From positions 1-44,118 of the forward strand of contig CALQCC020000037.1 of NCBI GenBank assembly GCA_943328975.2: a stretch of 44,118 bases of DNA, written 5' to 3'. The stretch comes from Bordetella parapertussis (GTDB lineage: Bacteria; Acidobacteriota; Terriglobia; Bryobacterales; Bryobacteraceae). The position numbers and the translations under genes are program-made. Shown piece after piece: positions 36,252-44,118 of the stretch. The notes below the pieces were generated by a model. It had not been told where the DNA came from and did no database searches. It saw nothing but the letters and a program-made list of their open reading frames with translations. Every line of letters begins with the position of its first letter. Positions within the stretch are counted from its first letter, which is position 1.

Positions 36252-36969
36252 AGTTTGTGCCAGTGCGTTCCATGGAATGGACATTGATGATCGATGCGTT
36301 GGCCTGGGTGGAGAGCGAGCCTTTGGCTTGCACGCGCTGGCCTTTTAGCGATTCGGCCTTGAAGTCCTCGGCGTTGCGGAGGCGGTAGACTACTGCACCC
36401 GGCGGGGTCGCGGTGGACTGGGCGAGTTCTTCGGGCGTGGTCTCATCGCTGACGCGGACGCGGGTGGTTGCGGATGCCGAGGTGAGACTCCAGACGTCGG
36501 CGGAGACGGGGACCAGGCATCCTACGACGCGCACTAGCGCTCCGGTGGGCAAGGGCTTGGGGCCGTCGAGACCGACCATTAAGATGGCGCCGACTTGGTC
36601 CGCTGTCAGCTCGGTGGTGCCGGCGGGAAAGCCGTTGTCGTTGAGAATGTGGGCGATGATGTCGACGTAGGTTGCTTCGGGCAACTTGCCTGGAGCATCA
36701 CCCGGCATCTTGGTTCGGATGTGGGTGAACAGGTAGCTCAGCGGGGCCTCGCGCCAGTGATCGAGGAAGTCTTTGTCACGCGGAGGCAGAGCGTCCGGCT
36801 CCTCGCCTTCGTGGCACATGGCGCAGTTGGCTTCGTAGGCGTCGGCTCCGCGGCCGGCCTGCTGCTCGGTATAGACTTTGTCGAGGACGGTCTTCCCTGC
36901 TCCCTGCGCGCGTACGAGAAGAGTTACGGCGAGAAGCGCGGCCGCAGAGCCGCAGACACGAACAAGCAT
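36241..36969 (-). CDS. cytochrome c with extra C-terminal domain (copy 1)
   Basis: A 242-residue exported monoheme cytochrome with signal peptide (1-22), heme motif CAMCH near residue 49 and a likely axial Met in TKMPGD. The second half (LVRVVGCLVPVSADVWSLTSAS ... LKGQRVQAKGSLS) corresponds to that of the downstream paralogue. Both share the tail of the cytochrome domain, VDIIAHIL-x-x-N-x-FPAG. It starts 6 nt after the ankyrin gene and overlaps the next cytochrome. It likely accepts electrons from an operon partner. Confidence 0.87.
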   Translation of the reverse strand: MLVRVCGSAAALLAVTLLVRAQGAGKTVLDKVYTEQQAGRGADAYEANCAMCHEGEEPDALPPRDKDFLDHWREAPLSYLFTHIRTKMPGDAPGKLPEATYVDIIAHILNDNGFPAGTTELTADQVGAILMVGLDGPKPLPTGALVRVVGCLVPVSADVWSLTSASATTRVRVSDETTPEELAQSTATPPGAVVYRLRNAEDFKAESLKGQRVQAKGSLSTQANASIINVHSMERTGTNCDK

Positions 36970-36975
36970 CGGATG

Positions 36976-38685
36976 TTACTTCTGAACCGCGAGTCCGCCC
37001 TTGGTCTGCGAGAGACCTTCGGGAGCGATGCCGCGGGCGATCATCAGCTTCTTGACCATTTCGACCGAGTCGGGATGATAGATCGAGGACTGCATGCCGA
37101 TCTGAACGCCGGTGGCCCAATCGAGCGGAGTGTTACCGGGGTTGCCGACGCGTTCGAAGGGGCTGGCGCGATGGCTGCGGGCGGTGAGATCGGCGCCCTT
37201 TTCGGCGAGCATTTCGATGCCCTTGACGAAGTTCTTGTGAGCGGCTCCGTGCAAGGCGGTGACGTCATCGGTGTTCTTGGCGTTGACGTCGATACCGGCA
37301 TCGATCAGGAGCTTCATGGCTTCCAAGGATTCTTCCGGCGTACCGAAATCATGCATGAAGCCTTCGGCGTAACCGACGCCCGATAGCGCCATCAAGGTCG
37401 TGGTGCCGTCATTGGTGTTGATCTTGGGATCGGCTCCGTGGGCCAGCAGGTACTTCATCACTTGCAGATCGCCGCAGAGGGCGGCGCGCAGGAACGGGGT
37501 GGCTCCTTGTTCGCGCAACCAGGTGGCGGCGATGCCGTTGTGGACTTCGGTGTTGGCCTTTAAGCGGGCGTTCACATTGGCTCCATGTTCCACCAACATG
37601 CGGACGACGTCGAACAGGCCCGGGTAATCGAGGACGGGGTTGGGCATGGTGCCCTTCTCCATCGTGCGGGCCTTGATCGCCATGTAGAGAGGATTCCAGC
37701 CCTTGGAGTTCGCGAGGTTCACGTTGGCACCGCGCTCGATCAGGAGCTTAGCGATATCGGCGTGGCCGTTCTGGGTCGCAACGATCAATGCGGTGGTCCC
37801 GTCGGCGGCGGTCTGGTCGACTTTGGCACCGCCGTCGAGCAGCGCTCGTACGGTCTCGATGCTTTGTTCGCGGGTAGCCATCATCAGAGCGCTCACGCCT
37901 CCGCGGGTACCGGTGGCGATTGCGCCACCTTCCACGTCGGGGTCGGCGGCTCCGGCGTCGGCGGCTGGCTTGGCAGGAGCGGGTTTGGGAGCGGCGGGCT
38001 TAGGAGCAGCGGCCAGCGGAGCGGCGTCAGGGGTCGCAGCAGCTCCGGCGGCTCCGGGTTTGGCGGCAGCAGGCTTCGGGGCAGCGGCGCGGCGTCCACC
38101 ACCAGCAGCGGCCGACGGGGGAACTACGACGGTGGTTGCCGCCTGGGGATCCGCTCCACGAGCGAGCAGCAATTTCGCGACTTCGGGATGCCCCTGTTCC
38201 GCGGCCCACACGAGAGCGGTGGTCCCACGCAATTTCTCTTTCGCGTCGATCTTGGCACCGGCGTCGAGCAGCACGCGGACGCTTTCGACATTGCCGGAAC
38301 GCGCGGCGAACATCAACGGAGTTTCGTTTTGCGAGAGAACAGTGGCGTTGGCGTCGGCGCCGGCGGTCAGCAGACGCTTGATCATCGCGGCGCTACCGTT
38401 TTCGGCTGCCAGATACAGGGGCGTGGCGCCGAGGCGGGTCGCGGCCTTGGCGTTGGCACCGGACTTGAGCAGCAGGTCGGCCAGTTCGGCGTTATCCCAA
38501 TGCGCAGCCCAATGCAGAGCAGTGCTGCCATCGGCCTGCGGACCGTTCACGTCGGCCTTCTTCAGGATCAAAGCCTTGATACCCGCTACATCGCGGTTCA
38601 TCGCGGCGTCGGCCACGGGGCTATCCGCCCCGAAAGCCGTGAGCCCAAACACAAGGAATCCGCACGTCAACAAAAGTCTGCGCAT
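36976..38685 (-). CDS. secreted ankyrin-repeat protein
   Basis: A 569-residue exported protein. The signal peptide (1-20, ending AFGA) is followed by a first ankyrin block (about 25-180; e.g. DGSTALHWAAHWDNAELADLLLKSG, GTTALVWAAEQGHPEVAKLLLARG). A Pro/Ala/Lys-rich linker (about 190-260) joins it to a second ankyrin block (about 268-545; DGTTALIVATQNGHADIAKLLIERG, DVTALHGAAHKNFVKGIEMLAEKG). Ankyrins mediate protein binding; in this operon it probably organises the neighbouring cytochromes and the DUF1552/DUF1592 proteins in the periplasm. It starts 23 nt after the DUF1552 gene. Confidence 0.92.
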   Translation of the reverse strand: MRRLLLTCGFLVFGLTAFGADSPVADAAMNRDVAGIKALILKKADVNGPQADGSTALHWAAHWDNAELADLLLKSGANAKAATRLGATPLYLAAENGSAAMIKRLLTAGADANATVLSQNETPLMFAARSGNVESVRVLLDAGAKIDAKEKLRGTTALVWAAEQGHPEVAKLLLARGADPQAATTVVVPPSAAAGGGRRAAAPKPAAAKPGAAGAAATPDAAPLAAAPKPAAPKPAPAKPAADAGAADPDVEGGAIATGTRGGVSALMMATREQSIETVRALLDGGAKVDQTAADGTTALIVATQNGHADIAKLLIERGANVNLANSKGWNPLYMAIKARTMEKGTMPNPVLDYPGLFDVVRMLVEHGANVNARLKANTEVHNGIAATWLREQGATPFLRAALCGDLQVMKYLLAHGADPKINTNDGTTTLMALSGVGYAEGFMHDFGTPEESLEAMKLLIDAGIDVNAKNTDDVTALHGAAHKNFVKGIEMLAEKGADLTARSHRASPFERVGNPGNTPLDWATGVQIGMQSSIYHPDSVEMVKKLMIARGIAPEGLSQTKGGLAVQK

Positions 38686-38708
38686 GTATGTATCTCCGAA
38701 TGAAATTT

Positions 38709-40058
38709 CTAGCCGAGCGAAACGGGGCGCGAGCTGTCACCGATGCTCTTATCCTGCAATCCGTAGATGTGGAGGATGCTGAGGAGCAGGTTGGACGTGG
38801 GGCCGTCGGCCGAGACGTTGAGCTTCGGCTTGTGCATGCCGTTGGCTCCGCCTACCAGCAGCGAACCCACGTTGACGTGGCTGTGTTGGTTGGCGTTGCC
38901 CATGTTGCTGGTCCAGAAGGCCAGCGAATGATCCAGCAGGCTGCCGTCGCCGTCCGGGGTTTCCTTCATTTTCTTGAGGAAATACGCGAACGTCTTCATG
39001 TGGTAGCGGTTGATCTTGGCGTAGTCTTCGCGGCGCTTCGGATCTTCGCCGTGATGGGAGGAACCGTGGTTCGCGGTTTGGACGCCGGATTCCGGGTAGG
39101 ACGTAGAGCTTTCGTCGCGCGCGAACAGCAGCGCGGAGACGCGGGTGATGTCGGCCTGGAAGGCCAGCAACTGCATGTCCCACATCAGCTTAATATGTTC
39201 GTCGATGGATTGGGCGGGGCCGAAGGGCATGTCGGCGCCGGGGGCTGCACTGGCGCGCTCGGCACCCAGGCGCAGACGGCGTTCCACTTCGCGGACGTTT
39301 TCGAGGTAGTCGCTCATGCGCGAGCGATCGCTGGGCGGCAGGGTCTTGTTCAGTTCCGCGACTTTGTGAGTGACGGCGTCCAGGACACTGGCGCTGGCGT
39401 GTTTGCGGGCCGCGCGCTGTTCCGGGTTCGCACCGTCGCCGAAGAGGCGTTCGAAGATGACGACCGGATTCACTTCGTGGGGCAGCGGCTTGTTCGGACC
39501 GGCCCACGAGATAGAGTTGGTGTAGGCGCAGCTATATCCCCAACCGCAGACACCGAGCGCGGAGCCCGGATCTTCGATACCGACCTGCAGAGAGGGCAGC
39601 AACGTTTCTTGGCCGTAGACTTGGGCGATGCGCTGGTCAACGCTGATGCCGCAATAGATGTCGGGGCCGCCCGTCTTCTTGGGAGGAGCACCGGTGAGCG
39701 ATGCAGCGGCGCGGGCGTGATCGCCACCGCTGGTTCCCGGAGGCGGCATGGACGAGGTCGCGTCCAGACCGGAGCAGATGGTCAGTTGGTCCTTGTAGGG
39801 TTCAAGAGGAGCGTGAATGAAGCCGAGGCCGGTATTGCGGCCTTCGGTGAGTCCAATTTCGGGGCGTCCGTCGGCCCAGTAGGTAGGCGCCCATCCGTGG
39901 GCGGAGAACACGCCCAGGAAGCGAGGGGCTACGTTCGCGGCGGTCTTCGCCAGCGGCGTCTGCGCCGGGATCATGGAATCGAGCAGCGGCAGCGCCAGCG
40001 TGACACCGGCTCCACGGAGGAGGGTGCGGCGCGACAGGTGATTCTTCGTAATGAACAT
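38709..40058 (-). CDS. DUF1552 Tat-exported protein
   Basis: A 449-residue protein with a twin-arginine signal (LSRRTLLRGAGVTLALPLLDSM). Typical DUF1552 segments: RFLGVFSAHGWAPTYWADG, LTICSGLDATSS, GGDHARAAASLTGA, ISVDQRIAQVYGQETLLPSLQVG, RVSALLFARDESSTSYPESG, GSLLDHSLAFWTSNMGNANQHSH. DUF1552 proteins are paired with DUF1592/DUF1588 cytochrome-like proteins in Planctomycetes and Acidobacteria; their reaction is unknown. A Tat signal suggests a folded cofactor. It starts 31 nt after the DUF1592 gene. Confidence 0.93.
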   Translation of the reverse strand: MFITKNHLSRRTLLRGAGVTLALPLLDSMIPAQTPLAKTAANVAPRFLGVFSAHGWAPTYWADGRPEIGLTEGRNTGLGFIHAPLEPYKDQLTICSGLDATSSMPPPGTSGGDHARAAASLTGAPPKKTGGPDIYCGISVDQRIAQVYGQETLLPSLQVGIEDPGSALGVCGWGYSCAYTNSISWAGPNKPLPHEVNPVVIFERLFGDGANPEQRAARKHASASVLDAVTHKVAELNKTLPPSDRSRMSDYLENVREVERRLRLGAERASAAPGADMPFGPAQSIDEHIKLMWDMQLLAFQADITRVSALLFARDESSTSYPESGVQTANHGSSHHGEDPKRREDYAKINRYHMKTFAYFLKKMKETPDGDGSLLDHSLAFWTSNMGNANQHSHVNVGSLLVGGANGMHKPKLNVSADGPTSNLLLSILHIYGLQDKSIGDSSRPVSLG

Positions 40059-40089
40059 CGGATCTCCTTGAATTGGACCTTCTGAAATT

Positions 40090-42519
40090 CTACCGCTGAT
40101 TACTAGCGACGGTTTCGGGTACCGCCTGGTTACGCTGGAAGGGCTGACTTTCGACCACGCCCAACACTAAGTCATAGAATCGGTTGTTCTTGACCGAAGC
40201 ATTCTTCACAATCTGGCGAATGATCGGCATGTCGTAGTACTCTACGCCGCGGCCGAGGCCGTAGGTGAACAAACGCTCGGTCATGGTTTGGACGAAACGG
40301 GGGGAATACTTCAGGATGGCCTGACGCAATTCCGAGGGGCCGTTGAACTTGGTGCCGTCCACCAATTGGCCGGTCATGTCGAGTTTGGCGCCGCCTTCGG
40401 TGGCCCGGTAGCCGCCGACTGCGTCGAAGGTTTCGAGGGCGAAGCCGATCGGGTCAAACATTTTGTGGCAGGACGCGCAGGCCGGGTTGGCGCGATGCAA
40501 TTCCATACGCTGGCGCATGGTGGTCACCTTCTGCGTACCCACGGAGGCTTCCAGTGTGGGAACGTTCGGCGGCGGGTCGGGCGGAATTACGCCGAGGATG
40601 TTGAGCATCACCCACTTGCCGCGCTGCACAGGTGAGGTGCGGTCGGCGATGGAGGTCACCATCAGGATACTGCCCTGGCCCAGCAGGCCACGGCGAATGT
40701 CGAATTCCTGGCCGAGTTGGACGCGGCGGAACTGGCTGCCGTAGATGTTCGGGATTCCGTAGTGGCGCGCCAAGCGGTCGTTCACGAAGGTGTAGTCGGC
40801 GTTCAGCAGGTCCACGACGTTGCGGTTTTCACGCACCACGCTCTCGAAGAACATTTCGGTTTCTGTTTTAAAAGCTTGACGAAGGTTGTCGTCAAAGTTA
40901 GGGAACAGGTCGCCGACAGGGGCGCGGGCTTGCAGGTTGCGCAACTGCAACCACTGGCCCACAAAGTTGCTGATCATTTCTTTTGACTTGGGGTCAGCCA
41001 ACATGCGCTTGACCTGTTGGGCCAGCATGCCGGGAGTGCGCAGTTTGTTCTGCGTCGCGAGCTTGAGCAGTTCTTCGTCGGGAGCGCTGCTCCACATGAA
41101 ATAGGAGAGGCGCGAGGCCAGTTCGAGTTCGCTGATCTGGTAGGAGCTGCCCATCTTCACGCTGGCGGGAACCAGTTCGGCGCGGTAGATGAATTCCGGA
41201 TCGGAGAGGATCAGTTGCAAACCACGCTGGATGCCGTCTTCGAAATCGCCGTCATTGCGGCCGGCTTGGAACTGGCTGAGCAGGGCTTCAGTGTCGCGGT
41301 CAGTGACGGGGCGGCGGAAGGCCTGGCGGGCGAGGGCGGACAGAATCGTCTTGGCGCAGGTGGTTTCTTCGGCTGCAGTCTTGGGACGGCAAGTGAAGAT
41401 CTTGTCGCGGCTGGGGCTCTTCTCGGGACGCTTGCCATCGAAGGGTCCCGTGACCGAGAGCGAGTTCACGTGCATGGAGAAGGTGAAGCCGCCGATGTTC
41501 TGGGTAAGCGTGGTGCGTTCGAAGTGTTTATTGAAGTCTTCGAGAGGCACGTGGGTGGTGGCGATAAAAGAGAGGCCTACCGTGCGCATGCCGGCCTTTA
41601 CGTGGACCTTGGTGTCGTGATGGTCCGCTGCGGTTCCGCCACCGCGCGGGACGTCCTTATCGACGTCGAACACTTTGATGCGTTCGCCGTCCAGGGTTAG
41701 TTCGAGTTGTTCGCCGGTGGTGTTGCCGAAGACACCGCCCGCGTTGGCGCGGACCGGGGTCCAATTGAAGACGTAGTCACCGTCGACCGGGAAGTAATGT
41801 TTAATGGCCATGCCGCCGCGTGAACCGAAGGCGGTCCCTTCGGAGTGGTTGTTCTGCGAATAATCCGCGGGGGCAAGATAGTTGCGGTTCGCCACATTCA
41901 TTTCGTGACCGAGTGCCGCGCGGCTGATTTTGGCGGCTGCGGAGACGTAGGCTTCGACCAGCGCGGGAGATGTTCCCAAGGTCCCGGCCATGTTGTCGAA
42001 TCCGTAGCTCGCGTCGTCGACTGGCAATAGAGTGGCGGGGTCGATTTCGAGGGCCAGAAGATCACGAACCGAGTTCGCGTATTCGCGGCGGTTCAGGCGA
42101 TGTGCGCCGGGAGGAGGATAGTAGGGCTTGGCCAAACCCACCGCATCCAACTGTTTTTCCAAAGAGACGGTCAGTAAATTATAGGCCGTGGGGTCGGGAC
42201 GAGGGATGCCCGCAGGAGGCATCATGCCCGCGCGCAGTTTGCGCACAACTTTTTCGCCGATCTCGGCGTGGTCGCCGATCTTGGTGAGATCAAGTCCAGT
42301 GAGGCTCAGGTTGCCGGACTTCACTTTGTCGTTGTGGCAGCCCAGGCAGTATTTGTCTAACACCGCGTTTTGCGCGGCGAGGCCTACTGGTGCGGCTTTC
42401 GCCTTGGGAGCGGACTTCGCTCCAGCTTTACTTGCGCCGCCGGATTGGGCCCACAGGGCGAGGGAGAAAGAGAAGAGTGCTACAAGCACTGTGGCTGCGT
42501 ACGCAGGACTTTTTTTCAT
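40090..42519 (-). CDS. DUF1592-domain c-type cytochrome (multi-domain PSD protein)
   Basis: An 809-residue exported protein. The signal peptide (1-24) and an Ala/Lys/Gly-rich segment lead to a heme motif CLGCH near residue 57. Then come the planctomycete-type modules in the usual order: DUF1587 (about 100-170, RLNRREYANSVRDLLALE), DUF1595 (about 390-450, ALARQAFRRPVTDRDTEALLSQF), DUF1592 (about 455-590, SELELASRLSYFMWSSAPDEEL ... NFVGQWLQLRNL), DUF1588 (about 605-705, RRGLLGQGSILMVTSIADRTSPVQRGKWV, CASCH), and DUF1585 (about 715-790, VQTMTERLFTYGLGRGVEYYD). CASCH is a second possible heme site. It is the first gene of the operon. Confidence 0.93.
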   Translation of the reverse strand: MKKSPAYAATVLVALFSFSLALWAQSGGASKAGAKSAPKAKAAPVGLAAQNAVLDKYCLGCHNDKVKSGNLSLTGLDLTKIGDHAEIGEKVVRKLRAGMMPPAGIPRPDPTAYNLLTVSLEKQLDAVGLAKPYYPPPGAHRLNRREYANSVRDLLALEIDPATLLPVDDASYGFDNMAGTLGTSPALVEAYVSAAAKISRAALGHEMNVANRNYLAPADYSQNNHSEGTAFGSRGGMAIKHYFPVDGDYVFNWTPVRANAGGVFGNTTGEQLELTLDGERIKVFDVDKDVPRGGGTAADHHDTKVHVKAGMRTVGLSFIATTHVPLEDFNKHFERTTLTQNIGGFTFSMHVNSLSVTGPFDGKRPEKSPSRDKIFTCRPKTAAEETTCAKTILSALARQAFRRPVTDRDTEALLSQFQAGRNDGDFEDGIQRGLQLILSDPEFIYRAELVPASVKMGSSYQISELELASRLSYFMWSSAPDEELLKLATQNKLRTPGMLAQQVKRMLADPKSKEMISNFVGQWLQLRNLQARAPVGDLFPNFDDNLRQAFKTETEMFFESVVRENRNVVDLLNADYTFVNDRLARHYGIPNIYGSQFRRVQLGQEFDIRRGLLGQGSILMVTSIADRTSPVQRGKWVMLNILGVIPPDPPPNVPTLEASVGTQKVTTMRQRMELHRANPACASCHKMFDPIGFALETFDAVGGYRATEGGAKLDMTGQLVDGTKFNGPSELRQAILKYSPRFVQTMTERLFTYGLGRGVEYYDMPIIRQIVKNASVKNNRFYDLVLGVVESQPFQRNQAVPETVASNQR

Positions 42520-42582
42520 AGATTCTACTTGGCATTTGGGGCGGAATGAACCGGGACCGAGCCACTAGATAGTTTGCACCAG

Positions 42583-42609
42583 TTGAAGCTCGGCTTCAAG
42601 GGGGGGGGG
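42583..42609. repeat. hairpin followed by G10 homopolymer
   Basis: TTGAAGC/GCTTCAA form a perfect 7-bp stem around a TCG loop (42583-42599). A run of ten G (42600-42609) follows directly. The tract lies about 80 nt upstream of the DUF1592 operon start (C10 on the coding strand). No gene is recognised in 42520-42808. Confidence 0.7.
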
Positions 42610-42808
42610 TCCGGACTTGCTCGAAATGCCCTTAGCTCAATTACTGCTGACGCTTAGAGGCGGAGGATTCTTCCCTGAATTTGGTTACCAGAGCGGATTT
42701 CGGTGTAGAAATCGAAGGCCCGCACGGTCTGATGATCTACCGGTCACCGATATGAGAGGGAAGAGAGACCGAATGGGCAGATGGCTCAGTGGACACTGCC
42801 GCACACGG

Positions 42809-43585
42809 CTAATTCTCGTACGGTGTGATTGCAGTGAACGCGCCGTTGCCAGCGAACTGAAGACTGAAGCCAGTCAAGTAGTTGGTCTTCGGCGACGTGA
42901 CCCTAAACGTGCCCTTCTTGCCATTCGTCTCCGGGAAGTCCACTCCGAGGTTCATCCAATACAACCTGCCGCGTTTCTGCATGATCGTCTTGGTGCTTAT
43001 GACGGCCCCCGTAGTGTCCTTGATTGTGACCGTGTACGGCTCATCTCCCTGGCACGAAGAGAATGTGCAGAACTCGGACACGAGGATTCCCAGGCCGGTG
43101 TAGTTGCCGCCCGTGTTGTCGAAGAAGACGGACATATCCTGGAACGCTCGGTCGCCAAGCACCATTGAAGTCATTAGATCTGCGCGGCCTTCAGCTTGTT
43201 TCCGGAACACTGTTTGACCCACGATGTCACCCAAGCCTTGCAAAGTCTGCGTGATGAGCACCCAGCCGAGTACTTGAGGCGTCTGCTTCACCGTTGTCTC
43301 AAGCGTTTGAACCGCTCCGGGTAGCACGTTCAGGAGAAACGTCGAGCCGGAGCCGGTTGTGGTCTCCACGGTCCACGGCTGGCCATCCTTCGTATAGAAC
43401 TGTATCGTACCGGTGGCTGGGGTGTCCGAATCCACGTTGCTGAGGATAATCTTCTGGCTCCAGCCCTCACCTATAATCACCAACGGGACCACCTGGGTGC
43501 TATTTGTTGTGAGCGTACCAACATTACGCTTCTGTGCGAGAACGGAGATGGCGAGCAGGGCCATGAGAGTGAGAAGTTTGATCAC
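42809..43585 (-). CDS. secreted protein of unknown function
   Basis: A 258-residue exported protein with signal peptide (1-17, ending SVLA) and an all-beta mature part (VVPLVIIGEGWSQKIILSNVD, TGTIQFYTKDGQPW, GWVLITQTLQGLGDIVGQTVFR, GFSLQFAGNGAFTAITPYEN). It resembles short fibronectin/Ig-like surface proteins common in Solibacter-type genomes, but I do not recognise a named family. Start is GTG 43585 with AAAGG upstream. It stands alone. Confidence 0.75.
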   Translation of the reverse strand: MIKLLTLMALLAISVLAQKRNVGTLTTNSTQVVPLVIIGEGWSQKIILSNVDSDTPATGTIQFYTKDGQPWTVETTTGSGSTFLLNVLPGAVQTLETTVKQTPQVLGWVLITQTLQGLGDIVGQTVFRKQAEGRADLMTSMVLGDRAFQDMSVFFDNTGGNYTGLGILVSEFCTFSSCQGDEPYTVTIKDTTGAVISTKTIMQKRGRLYWMNLGVDFPETNGKKGTFRVTSPKTNYLTGFSLQFAGNGAFTAITPYEN

Positions 43586-43805
43586 GAGCTAGGCCGCCTT
43601 TCGTTTGGAGCCTTTCGTTCTCTTGCCGAAAGAAGCGAAGAGCCCTAAGGCAGCATACACCCTCGAGCGGGACATACAGCACATCGCTAAGCTTCTGGTT
43701 GGACCTCACCGTCGACGTCTCGAATAGTCGCGTCCTGATCTAGAGCGGATGTTTTTGAATGCTTGCATAACATCCAGATAACCGATGGACGGGGTAAGAA
43801 TGGGA

Positions 43806-43880
43806 TGGTAGCGCTAACGAGAATCGAACTCGTATTTAAGCCTTGAGAGGGCTCTGTCCTAACCGTTAGACGATAGCGCC
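43806..43880 (-). tRNA. tRNA-Glu (anticodon CTC)
   Basis: A complete minus-strand cloverleaf: acceptor GGCGCTA/TAGCGCT (first pair G-U), anticodon loop CTCTCAA (CTC) on a GAGCC/GGCTT stem, T-loop TTCGATT, and an encoded CCA at 43806-43808. It reads GAG codons. Confidence 0.95.
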
Positions 43881-43890
43881 GCTGTGGACC

Positions 43891-43896
43891 ATTATA
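43891..43896 (-). promoter_or_regulatory. candidate -10 box for tRNA-Glu
   Basis: A perfect TATAAT on the minus strand ends 10 nt before the tRNA 5' end, which would give a leader of only a few nt. No good -35 is seen at 16-18 nt. It lies just after the stop of the upstream gene. Confidence 0.4.
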
Positions 43897-43902
43897 CGAC
43901 GT

Positions 43903-44118
43903 TTAGCGCGCTGGGAGCGATTTTACTCGCAGCACAATTTCGTGCTGGGTTTGTCCGGTGATATTCACGCTCATGCCGGTGGCGCGGCAGGGGTCGAGGG
44001 CGTCTTCGTCGTAGACGTCGCAGGTGGGCTCGTCGAACCAGGCCGTTAGGGTGTAGCGGCCGGGGGCGATGCCGTCGATGCGGAACTCGCCGAATTGGTC
44101 GGCGTAGGTTTCGCGGTA
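43903..44118 (-). CDS. carboxypeptidase-regulatory-like protein, 3' end only
   Basis: The last 71 codons of a minus-strand gene that starts beyond the right edge. The sequence FGEFRIDGIAPGRYTLTAWFDE is the final strands of a CarboxypepD_reg-like Ig domain, followed by MSVNITGQTQHEIVLRV. It may be a secreted or surface protein; nothing more can be said from this fragment. tRNA-Glu follows 22 nt downstream. Confidence 0.7.
   Translation of the reverse strand, partial: YRETYADQFGEFRIDGIAPGRYTLTAWFDEPTCDVYDEDALDPCRATGMSVNITGQTQHEIVLRVKSLPAR

Noticed and set aside
38688-40085. Long open frame antisense to the DUF1552 gene
   Set aside because: The minus-strand frame has a Tat signal and clear family segments; the antisense frame has none.

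Overview
The window looks like a chromosomal segment of an Acidobacteriota bacterium, probably of the Solibacter/Bryobacter type. This is inferred from gene content: an oversized TonB-dependent receptor with a carboxypeptidase-regulatory N-domain, a Ser/Thr kinase fused to a TolB-like propeller, a DUF1592/DUF1552/ankyrin/cytochrome c operon, BshC, PEP-CTERM sorting, and high-GC wobble positions. I could not run a 16S placement.

Layout. 1-2540 is the 5' part of an rRNA operon on the minus strand: a strong sigma70 promoter with an AT-rich UP region, a leader of about 600 nt with a boxA-like site, 16S, then tRNA-Ile and tRNA-Ala. The 23S lies beyond the left edge. 2.5-8.6 kb is a decaying accessory stretch: a frameshifted reverse transcriptase relic, a PEP-CTERM gene with one in-frame stop, a truncated hicBA relic, an intact PQQ dehydrogenase, a second gene with an in-frame stop, an intact hicBA pair, and a bidirectional terminator. 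8.6-18 kb holds a DUF3303 protein, a kinase-propeller receptor, recQ without a winged-helix domain, a promoter-driven pair of M16 peptidases, and a Tat-exported MmgE/PrpD protein.

18.0-21.7 kb is a tight minus-strand operon: thpR, plsY, gpsA, ECF sigma factor, zinc-finger anti-sigma factor and a DUF3106 secreted protein, mostly overlapping by 4 nt or nearly abutting. It joins the last steps of phosphatidate synthesis to an envelope-type sigma/anti-sigma switch. 21.7-31.7 kb carries a YhcG-type PD-(D/E)XK nuclease, an RCC1-repeat protein, a solitary Cas6-like RAMP protein with no CRISPR array or other cas gene in view, a Gly-rich secreted protein, 3-methyladenine glycosylase, KdsD, BshC, a glycine-zipper-like secreted protein, and copZ-copA.

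31.7-35.4 kb is one complete transcription unit, from promoter to terminator, for a 1196-residue TonB-dependent receptor. 35.5-42.5 kb is a minus-strand operon: DUF1592 c-type cytochrome, DUF1552 Tat protein, secreted ankyrin protein, and two paralogous cytochromes c that each carry an extra C-terminal domain. Their close spacing suggests one extracytoplasmic redox system of unknown substrate. The right edge holds a secreted protein, tRNA-Glu(CTC) and the 3' end of a carboxypeptidase-regulatory-like protein.

The best candidates for undescribed biology are the DUF1592/DUF1552/ankyrin/cytochrome operon, the orphan Cas6-like protein, the lipid-synthesis/sigma operon, and the unusual MDDW reverse transcriptase, which is broken here.
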